From NCBI GenBank assembly GCA_964606895.1, contig CAZSHX010000112.1, forward strand, positions 1 through 8,518: a stretch of 8,518 bases of DNA. Reading direction: 5' to 3'. This document shows, piece after piece, positions 1-6,018 of this stretch. The notes beneath the pieces were generated by a model, which had not been told where the DNA came from, did no database searches, and saw only the letters and a list, made by a program, of their open reading frames with translations. Position numbers and translations under genes: made by a program. The first letter of the stretch is position 1; the number at the start of each line of letters is the position of its first letter. Source of the stretch: CAZSHX01 sp964606895. Lineage in GTDB: Bacteria; Bacteroidota; Ignavibacteria; Kapaibacteriales; UBA2268.

Positions 1-573
1 TATATATCTCAAATTCAGAGGGATGAAATATTTTCAAAGGATTGTCAGGTCGTTCTCAAAGAGACAAAGGTGTATGTGAAAAGTTTTGAGTATATGGGCG
101 GACGATTGATAACAATTTATAACCCAAATATAGAAATAGCAAAAAAAGAGAAGACGATGGATTCTATACATAAAAATAAGACAGATCAATTTGCGGGATA
201 TTCATTATTATATACCAACACGGATTTGAGTGATAAAGAAACAGTTAAGAAATATTTTGAAAAAGATATTTTAGAAAGAAGTTTTATGCAATTAAAGGGA
301 GCTTTATCATTGCACCCATTAAGAGTATGGAATTTACAAAATATACAATCTAACATAAAGATATGCTATTTAGCTTATACCATATTGTCTTTGATTTCAT
401 ATAGGGTTAAACCTCTCGAAATATCGGGAGTAGAAGCATTGAACAACCTCAATGGAGGTTACAAGGTATATCTTCAGGATAAAAATACTGGCAAAGTTGT
501 AGAAAAAGTTGTTACACTCAAAAGCAAACAAGAGCAAATCCTGAATGCCCTAAATGTAGTGTATAAAACTTAG
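1..573 (+). CDS. IS1634/IS4-like transposase, C-terminal part (5' truncated by window edge)
   Basis: The reading frame is open from base 1 with no upstream stop, so the gene runs in from outside the window and 190 residues are visible. The GTG at 70 is internal and not a real start. The visible part resembles the end of the RNase H-like DDE domain of IS1634/IS4-type transposases. It has a beta-strand region, then a 'FAGYSLLYTNTDLS' stretch, then the 'YFEKDILERSF..LKG.L.L.P.RVW' segment. The Glu encoded at 274-276 (in ILERSF) is the likely third catalytic acid. The hydrophobic helix after it (NIKICYLAYTILSLIS) is also typical. The two catalytic Asp residues should lie upstream. The frame is intact to its TAG stop, so this part is not visibly decayed. 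The protein would cut and paste its own element. Family membership is read from motif pattern only; a related IS4-group family is possible. Confidence 0.8.
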   Translation, partial: YISQIQRDEIFSKDCQVVLKETKVYVKSFEYMGGRLITIYNPNIEIAKKEKTMDSIHKNKTDQFAGYSLLYTNTDLSDKETVKKYFEKDILERSFMQLKGALSLHPLRVWNLQNIQSNIKICYLAYTILSLISYRVKPLEISGVEALNNLNGGYKVYLQDKNTGKVVEKVVTLKSKQEQILNALNVVYKT

Positions 574-660
574 GGTAAAGTTAGGTATATAAATTTTTTC
601 AAAACACAACTTACGAAAATAAACTAACAAAAAAAAGCTAACTTTCGGGGAGTAGAAACA
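574..660. mobile_element. Possible right-end non-coding tail of the insertion sequence
   Basis: Directly downstream of the transposase stop lies AT-rich non-coding DNA. It contains an 8-bp inverted pair, AAAGTTAG at 577-584 and CTAACTTT at 638-645, followed by a short G-rich end (CGGGG, 646-650). The right terminal inverted repeat of the element probably lies here. The left end is outside the window, so neither the terminal repeat nor the target-site duplication can be defined and the boundary is approximate. Bases 595-621 recur in inverted orientation at 7310-7336. Confidence 0.35.
595..621 (+). repeat. Left copy of imperfect 27-bp inverted repeat flanking the aro block
   Basis: TTTTTCAA, four variable bases, then CAACTTACGAAAATA (607-621). 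The same arrangement occurs as its reverse complement at 7310-7336, with the 15-bp part exact, the 8-bp part exact and the same 4-base gap. That is at least 23 of 27 positions identical. This copy sits in the non-coding tail behind the transposase gene. Confidence 0.6.
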
Positions 661-716
661 TAATCAGCTCACCTGAAAATCTCTGAAAACAATTTTTTAT
701 TAATGTAAAATTCACT

Positions 717-724
717 TAAATTTG
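717..724 (+). promoter_or_regulatory. Putative Bacteroidota-type -7 promoter element (TAAATTTG)
   Basis: TAAATTTG matches the TAnnTTTG -7 consensus used by the primary sigma factor of Bacteroidota. The -33 region (about 691-698) is only a T-run and does not show a clean TTTG. Transcription would start near 730, giving a roughly 25-nt leader before the ATG at 756. The element overlaps a short direct repeat, ATTTGTGGA at 720-728 and 734-742 (14-bp period), which could be an operator or may mean nothing. It would drive the chorismatase-like gene and possibly the aro genes behind it. Confidence 0.4.
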
Positions 725-755
725 TGGACATTTATTTGTGGATGGGAATGGAATT

Positions 756-1970
756 ATGCCGAAGTTGAGAATCAATAGAAATACTGCACCAGCGAAACGT
801 GTTTTTGCGATTTGTTCTACCGTTGCCGGAACTCGCGACGAGCAGTTTTCCGACTGTCTGAATCAAGCAGGAATCCTGCTTTCGGAAAGTAATTCCAAGT
901 TAGTTCCGCTCAAATTAACAATCTTTGTGAATGCTGAAAACCATGAAGATTTTCTCAAAATCAAAAAATTATACTCTTATATACTGAAATCAATTTTCGG
1001 GGATATTGCCCCACTTACTTTATTTGTCGCCCAGCCTCCTGCAAGCGGTTCGGAAGTAGCAATGGAAGTTCTTGCTTGCGATATGGAAAATACCTTTTTA
1101 AGTATTTCTTACAATCAGCTTAAAAATTCTTCATTTATTTCAATCGAAAACGGGAGTGATAAATTCGTCTGCGGTTCGGGTATTGAATGTTACGACGAGA
1201 ATCTGAAAGCCGACGGACATTCGGATTATTGCTTCGAAAGCATCAAAGAAATACTTTCTGCCTCGGGTTTGGGATTTTCGAATATAGTCAGGCAATGGTC
1301 TTACATCGGGGAAATAACAAATCCCGCCCGTTCCGCAAATGGAACCACTGAAAATTATCAGTTCTTTAATATCTCACGGGCAAAGTACTATCAGGATTCT
1401 TATTGGGAAAAAGGCTACCCTTCAGCAACTGGAATAGGAACGAATATTCCGGGATGTTCTGTGGAATTTATCGCAGAGAGTTTTTCAACAAATAAACAAA
1501 TAATTGCTTTGCATAACCCCAATCAGCAGAATGCTCACGGTTATTCTGAAAGATATATCAAGCCTTTGAAGGAAAACGAGGGTATCTCTACTCCGAAGTT
1601 TGAGAGAGGGAAAATTGTTATTGGCAAAAGCGTCATGGATGTATATATTTCAGGAACGGCGGCAATTTTAGGCGAAGATTCGATTCAAGGGGATATCGTC
1701 AGGCAGACCGAAATCACAATTAAGAATATTCTCGAACTTATTTCATCGAAAAATCTTCACGACCACGGCATTCAAATTGATGGCGAATTACCTCCATTCT
1801 CAATTGTCAGAGTCTATCTGAAAGATAAGAAGGATTTTGAAACGGTTCAGTCAATCTGCATCAAATATTTTGGGATTGTGCCGATGATTTTTGTTCAGGC
1901 AGACGTGTGCCGCGAGGAACTTCTTGTCGAAATTGAGGCATATTTGAGTTGCGGAATCGAGATTTTATGA
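756..1970 (+). CDS. Chorismatase-like protein (FkbO/Hyg5/XanB2 type, tandem RidA-like domains)
   Basis: From the ATG at 756 this is a 404-residue protein. A GTG at 738 would add six residues, but that start lies almost on the predicted transcription start and has no SD. Residues about 14-115 form a RidA/YjgF-like N-terminal domain ('LVPLKLTIFVNAENHEDF', 'PLTLFVAQPPASGSEVAMEVLA'). The C-terminal half carries features typical of chorismatases: NIVRQWSYIG (176-185), a 'YQFFNISRAKYY' segment, YPSATGIGT (221-229), YISGTAAILG (297-306), RQTE (316-319) and a RidA-like ending with 'ADVCREELLVEIEAY'. Length and two-domain build fit the family. Known members hydrolyse chorismate to pyruvate plus 3-hydroxybenzoate (Hyg5, XanB2), 4-hydroxybenzoate (XanB2) or dihydroxycyclohexadiene carboxylate (FkbO). 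Which product is made here cannot be read from sequence alone. No signal peptide; cytosolic. Ninety bases separate it from aroF, so co-transcription is plausible but not shown. Confidence 0.8.
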   Translation: MPKLRINRNTAPAKRVFAICSTVAGTRDEQFSDCLNQAGILLSESNSKLVPLKLTIFVNAENHEDFLKIKKLYSYILKSIFGDIAPLTLFVAQPPASGSEVAMEVLACDMENTFLSISYNQLKNSSFISIENGSDKFVCGSGIECYDENLKADGHSDYCFESIKEILSASGLGFSNIVRQWSYIGEITNPARSANGTTENYQFFNISRAKYYQDSYWEKGYPSATGIGTNIPGCSVEFIAESFSTNKQIIALHNPNQQNAHGYSERYIKPLKENEGISTPKFERGKIVIGKSVMDVYISGTAAILGEDSIQGDIVRQTEITIKNILELISSKNLHDHGIQIDGELPPFSIVRVYLKDKKDFETVQSICIKYFGIVPMIFVQADVCREELLVEIEAYLSCGIEIL

Positions 1971-2060
1971 TTTTCCGTATGTATTTAAAATTTATTCAAA
2001 TAATATGTGTCAATATTTGTGTGATTTTATAAAATTGATTTTTAAATAACTTGATTTGAT

Positions 2061-2846
2061 GTGAAAATAGATTATAACGAAATATTCAAAGATTTTCATA
2101 AGTCCGGCGTAGTGATTGCCGGTCCTTGTGCTGTTGAATCTTGGGAACAAATCAGCAGTCTTGCAAAGTTGCTGAAAGGCATGGGAATTAAATATCTGCG
2201 GGCAGGTGCATTCAAGCCGAGAACTTCTCCGATGTCATTCCAGGGATTAGGTCTGGAGGGACAGCGATTGCTGAAAAAAGCCGCCGAAGAGAATGATATG
2301 CTTGTCGTGTCCGAAATTTTGGACAGCAGTTTGATTGACGATTGCTACGATTTGATTGATATAGTGCAAATCGGTAGCCGAAATATGGCGGCTTATCATT
2401 TACTGAAAAATATCGGAAAAAAAACCGCTGTTGACCATAAGCCTGTCCTGCTGAAAAGGGGCTTCAATTCTACATTGAACGAACTTATACTGGCTTCAGG
2501 ATACATTTCAAAGGAAGGCAACAGCAACATTATTCTTTGTCTTCGGGGTATTCGCACATTTGAGCAGATTGATTCAAAACTGAGATACACACCCGATTTG
2601 GCTTCAATTCTTGAGCTGAAAACATTAACCGATTATCCTGTGATTTTCGACCCATCACATTCGAGCGGCGATGCAAGTTTTGTTGAGGCTATTTCGAAAG
2701 CCGCATTGGTATTAGGTGCCAACGGCTTGCTCATCGAAGTTCATCAGGAACCGCATAAAGCACTTAGCGACGGACAGCAAAGCATTCTCCCGACAGTCAT
2801 AAAAAACATTGTTAGTTATGTAGAAACTAATTATAAAAATACTTGA
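2061..2846 (+). CDS. aroF: 3-deoxy-7-phosphoheptulonate (DAHP) synthase, class I-beta, core-only
   Basis: Condenses phosphoenolpyruvate with erythrose-4-phosphate, the committed entry step of the shikimate pathway. At 261 residues it is only the TIM-barrel core. Motifs in order: GPCAVES (21-27), RAGAFKPRTSP (47-57), QIGSRNM (103-109), PVLLKRG (128-134), RGIRTFE (162-168), PVIFDPSH (193-200), IEVHQEPHKALSDGQQ (225-240). Expected metal ligands are Cys23, His200, Glu226 and Asp237. It has neither the N-terminal ferredoxin-like/ACT domain of Thermotoga-type enzymes nor the chorismate mutase domain of Bacillus-type ones, so classic fused allosteric control is absent. The usual C-E-R-G motif reads C-L-R-G (Leu161). 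The start is GTG, the only usable start in frame, and no SD is visible. The stop overlaps the aroB start (TGATG). Such stand-alone DAHP synthases are often named AroF or AroG; the symbol is by family. Confidence 0.95.
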   Translation: MKIDYNEIFKDFHKSGVVIAGPCAVESWEQISSLAKLLKGMGIKYLRAGAFKPRTSPMSFQGLGLEGQRLLKKAAEENDMLVVSEILDSSLIDDCYDLIDIVQIGSRNMAAYHLLKNIGKKTAVDHKPVLLKRGFNSTLNELILASGYISKEGNSNIILCLRGIRTFEQIDSKLRYTPDLASILELKTLTDYPVIFDPSHSSGDASFVEAISKAALVLGANGLLIEVHQEPHKALSDGQQSILPTVIKNIVSYVETNYKNT

Positions 2847-3862
2847 TGGAGCAATTCTCAATCCATACTAAACACTCCCGTACCAATGTTTATGTTGGAT
2901 TGCATTTCAGAGCATTTCTTGCTGAATCAGATAAAAAACGAACCGTAATCATTACCGACGGCAATATCCTCAAATATTACAATGATGATTTTTCGGAATT
3001 TAAAGTAATTGAGACTCCAACAGGCGAAAAGAACAAATCACTCGAAACCATCAATAATATATACCTAAAATTGCTCGAATATGGTATTGACCGCGAATGT
3101 ACAATAATTGGTATTGGCGGGGGTATTGTTTGCGACATTACGGGATTTGCCGCCACGACTTTCCTTCGCGGTGTGAAATTCGGATTTGTTCCAACATCGC
3201 TTTTGGCTATGGCAGATGCTTCAATCGGGGGCAAAAACGGAATAAATTTTTCAAATCTGAAAAATATTATCGGTACGATTAATCAGCCTGAGTTTATATT
3301 CTGCGATGTTGATTTCCTGAAAACTTTACCCGATAATGAATTTAAAAATGGTTTGGCAGAGGCTGTGAAAACCTCTCTGATAATTGATAAAGAGTTTTTC
3401 GGATTTATTGAGAATAATCAATCCCTGCTCAAGCAAAAGAATAAAGAAATTCTTGAAGAATTGATTCAAAAATGTATTAAAATCAAAAGCTCGATTGTGC
3501 TCCAAGATGAATATGACTATGGAATCAGGCGAATCCTGAATCTTGGGCATACTTTCGCACATGCCTTGGAGAGCCTTACCGGAATTTCCCACGGCACTGC
3601 CGTCTCGGTCGGAATCTCGAAAGCTGTTGATATTTCAGTCAAACTCGGCTATTTGGATATTTTAAAGGCGAAAAGAATTATCGGACTATTATCCTCCTTA
3701 GGGTTGGATGTTAGCATTGACATTGATTTTAATGAGCTGATTAATGCACTTAAATATGACAAAAAGAAAATTGGCAATAAAATAAATTTCATACTACTTA
3801 AAGATATTGGCGAGCCGGTCATTGAGCCTCTATCAATAAATGATTTATCTAAACTTTATTGA
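2846..3862 (+). CDS. aroB: 3-dehydroquinate synthase
   Basis: Converts DAHP to 3-dehydroquinate using NAD+ and a divalent metal (Zn2+ or Co2+), the second step of the pathway. From the ATG at 2846 it has 338 residues, slightly shorter than the E. coli enzyme at its N-terminus. The ATG overlaps the aroF stop as TGATG, which favours it over the TTG at 2843 and implies translational coupling. The NAD+-binding GIGGGIVCD (89-97) is followed by the substrate-site segment PTSLLAMADASIGGKNGIN (116-134). Metal ligands are Glu172 (GLAEAVK), His235 (LNLGHTFAHA) and His249 (ISHG). Ala-Met-Ala-Asp-Ala-Ser replaces the enterobacterial Ala-Gln-Val-Asp-Ser-Ser, which resembles Bacteroidota-type AroB. A C-terminal DKKK (305-308) is also typical. 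All key residues are present, so it should be active. Confidence 0.96.
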   Translation: MEQFSIHTKHSRTNVYVGLHFRAFLAESDKKRTVIITDGNILKYYNDDFSEFKVIETPTGEKNKSLETINNIYLKLLEYGIDRECTIIGIGGGIVCDITGFAATTFLRGVKFGFVPTSLLAMADASIGGKNGINFSNLKNIIGTINQPEFIFCDVDFLKTLPDNEFKNGLAEAVKTSLIIDKEFFGFIENNQSLLKQKNKEILEELIQKCIKIKSSIVLQDEYDYGIRRILNLGHTFAHALESLTGISHGTAVSVGISKAVDISVKLGYLDILKAKRIIGLLSSLGLDVSIDIDFNELINALKYDKKKIGNKINFILLKDIGEPVIEPLSINDLSKLY

Positions 3863-3871
3863 AGTATTATT

Positions 3872-4510
3872 ATGATTTGTTTAAGCATAACTGCCGATGA
3901 TTACAATTTTTGCATAGAAACCGTTTCGTTTTATCCAATGGTAGAATTGCGGCTCGATTCGGGGAAACTCACTAATAAGCAAGTTGAATCGGTGGTTAAA
4001 GCAGGAAAGACAATTATAGCCACCTGCAGAGCAGGACAAATTGACGACAGCCGAAGGCTTGAAATCCTGCTTTCCGCAATAAATGCAGGAACAGCTTTTA
4101 TTGATATTGATTATGAAACCGACAATGGTATTAAAGACGAAATAATCAGTGCCGCAAAAGGTAAATGCAAAATAATTGCTTCCTATCATAATTATTCCAA
4201 AACTCCTCCGTTTGCTGAATTAATGGATATATTAAATTATATTAATACTTACGGAGATTTATTAAAAATTGCGTGTCAGGCAGAAAATTCTAATGATTTT
4301 GAGATAATATCAAGGTTGTATGGAAATTTCCCGAAAGGTAAACTGGTGGCGTTTGGTATGGGACTGAGGGCGTTGTCAACAAGGCTGAATTCCGTTCTTC
4401 ATTACGGGGCTCCGTTTATTTATGCATCTTTGAATAATGAGTCTGCAACAGCCGAAGGGCAGATTGAATATAAAACTCTTGAACAAATTCTGAAGGCATA
4501 TAATTATTGA
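3872..4510 (+). CDS. aroD: Type I 3-dehydroquinate dehydratase
   Basis: Dehydrates 3-dehydroquinate to 3-dehydroshikimate through a Schiff-base mechanism, the third step of the pathway. At 212 residues it is a compact class I enzyme with a TIM-barrel fold. Visible signatures are ELRLD (25-29), ATCR (50-53), DIDYE (78-82) with the conserved acidic residue Glu82, SYHNY (104-108) with the general acid/base His106, and DLLKIA (129-134) with Lys132 as the expected Schiff-base lysine. Further motifs are FGMG (161-164), the phosphate-side Arg171 and Gln197 in AEGQ. The typical SYHDF is SYHNY here, keeping the catalytic His. It starts at ATG only 9 nt after aroB with no SD. Its TGA stop overlaps the ATG at 4510 (TGATG) that should start aroE. 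Confidence 0.95.
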   Translation: MICLSITADDYNFCIETVSFYPMVELRLDSGKLTNKQVESVVKAGKTIIATCRAGQIDDSRRLEILLSAINAGTAFIDIDYETDNGIKDEIISAAKGKCKIIASYHNYSKTPPFAELMDILNYINTYGDLLKIACQAENSNDFEIISRLYGNFPKGKLVAFGMGLRALSTRLNSVLHYGAPFIYASLNNESATAEGQIEYKTLEQILKAYNY

Positions 4511-5816
4511 TGAAAGCAAATATTATGCTGTTTGCGGCAAACCGATTCTTCACAGCAAAAGCCCGCAGATTTTCCGAAAGTTTTTTGAACTTTCGGGAGC
4601 TGACAATTATTACACAAGAATTTTATCCGATTCAGCCGAAGAAGTTCTCGAAATAGCACAAGAACTTGGTATTGACGGACTTAATATAACCGCACCGCTG
4701 AAATCTGATATTTTCAATTTAATTAATAATTGCGACGAAATTTCTAATGAATTAAGTGCTGTAAATACAATTGTTTTTAATGCTAATTTAACTTACGGCT
4801 ATAATACTGACCCGATTGGCGTATTGCAAACAATCATTCAAAACGGATTGGATTTGAACCGCAAAAATTGTTTAATCGTCGGCTACGGAGCCGCTGCACG
4901 TTCGACTGTGTTCGGGATTAGAAAGAATTGGGAAAATGCTTCTATCTTTGTTACAGGAAGGAATATTGAAAAAGCAGTGGAATTTGCCCGAAAGTTTAAA
5001 TCTTTCAATGTTACACCCATAATTAATACCTATGAAGTGAATCCTTTTCTGATTGTTTCCACTCTTCCGTCAAAAGCTGAAATTGACTTGCCCGTTCAGT
5101 TCAAATCCTGTAAATATTTCATGGATTCGGCTTATCCCGATTCGGAAATGAGTGCTGTTGCTGAAAAGCATGACTGCCGCATAATTCGTGGAGAGCAGTG
5201 GCTGATTAATCAGGCAGTTGAATCCTTTGAGCTTTTCGCTGGTAAAAAGCTTTCTCATTCGGAAATATCCGATATAAATATTACCAATAAAAAGACTTAT
5301 AAAAATATAATTTTAACGGGAATAAGCGGTTCGGGAAAAACTAAAATCGGGAAATTAATTGCCGAAAAGTTGAATTTCAAACATTTCGATATTGACTCAA
5401 TTATTGAAACAGATGAACTGCAGACAATTCCGGAAATATTCAGCCAAAAGGGAGAGCCATATTTCCGTAATGCCGAAAAATCAGTTTTAGAAAAAGTAAG
5501 TCAAATCCCGAATTGCGTAATATCTTTGGGTGGCGGAACCTTGAGCAATAAGGCACTTTCTGAAAATTTATTAAGTAATAGTCTGGTTGTGTGGCTTTTT
5601 TCTCCTTTGGCTCAATGCTTAAAAAGAATAAATTTTGACGATAAACCTTTGCTTAAATCGAATCCTAAAGCCAATGCCGAAGATTTATTTAAGGTTAGAA
5701 AGAAAAGCTATTTCAAATATGCAGATGTGATTGTTCCGAATATGGGGAATATTGAGGATACAATTGAGAATTTGCTTTCCTTGGATTTTCCAAGTGTAAT
5801 ACTGAAGGACTTTTAG
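4510..5816 (+). CDS. aroE-aroK: Bifunctional shikimate dehydrogenase-shikimate kinase (AroE-AroK fusion) with apparent 1-nt deletion at the start
   Basis: AroE reduces 3-dehydroshikimate to shikimate with NADPH; AroK phosphorylates it with ATP. The AroE frame is open from 4494, but its first ATG/GTG/TTG is the TTG at 4824, inside the enzyme. The natural ATG (4510, overlapping the aroD stop) is one frame off. One extra A in AAA (4513-4515), or a -1 slip there, gives MKSKYYAVCGKPILHSKSP and a 435-residue protein. In that numbering the AroE residues fall as expected: Ser16/Ser18, Asn59, Lys65 (APLK), Asn86 and Asp101 (YNTD), close to E. coli. The dinucleotide loop is GYGAAA (about 124-129). The kinase half has Walker A GISGSGKT (271-278), DIDSIIE with Asp294/Asp296, GEPYFRNAE, GGG (341-343) and a LID-like DDKPLL. 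No stop lies between the halves (linker about 245-264). Start by ATT at 4506, behind GAAGG (4492-4496), is the alternative. Confidence 0.88.
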
Positions 5817-5874
5817 GAAAATTCATTGAAAAGCCGATTATTTTATGATGTGGCTGATAAACAGACATCGGGGT

Positions 5875-5958
5875 TGTCATTCTGACACGGAACGTAGTGA
5901 AGTGGAAGAATCTATACATGGAACCCGGATTAGATTCTTCGCTACGCTCAGAATGACA
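5875..5958. repeat. 84-bp palindromic dispersed repeat (TGTCATTCTGA type)
   Basis: The outer arms TGTCATTCTGA (5875-5885) and TCAGAATGACA (5948-5958) are exact reverse complements (11 bp). The inner arms GAAGAATCTA (5905-5914) and TAGATTCTTC (5931-5940) are exact over 10 bp. A partial match (CGTAG against CTACG) lies between them, and the loop is 5915-5930. Repeats built on TGTCATTCTGA...GAAGAATCT recur between genes in many Bacteroidota and Chlorobi-type genomes. In RNA it would form a long imperfect hairpin between the kinase end and aroA. It has no terminal U-run, so it is not a standard intrinsic terminator, but it could stabilise or attenuate the transcript. Confidence 0.8.
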
Positions 5959-6018
5959 GGCACATTAAAGATAAATATTTCAGACTCAGGCAACAAACAA
6001 AATTAAATAAATAAACGT

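Noticed and set aside
738..755. GTG at 738 as the start of the chorismatase-like gene
   Set aside because: It would add six residues without family similarity and lies within about eight bases of the predicted transcription start. The ATG at 756 is preferred, though the difference is minor.
1971..2060. Promoter, attenuator or riboswitch upstream of aroF
   Set aside because: The 90-bp gap is AT-rich with no TAnnTTTG element, no leader peptide rich in aromatic codons and no convincing paired structure.
4824..5816. A short aroE-aroK gene starting at TTG 4824
   Set aside because: The AroE N-terminal domain, with Ser16/Ser18, Lys65, Asn86 and Asp101, is clearly encoded upstream in the same frame from about 4518. 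The TTG is therefore internal and the true start lies near 4510.
5713..5919. 68-codon antisense frame over the end of aroK and the palindrome
   Set aside because: It is a shadow of aroK running into the dispersed repeat, with no start signal and no recognisable sequence.
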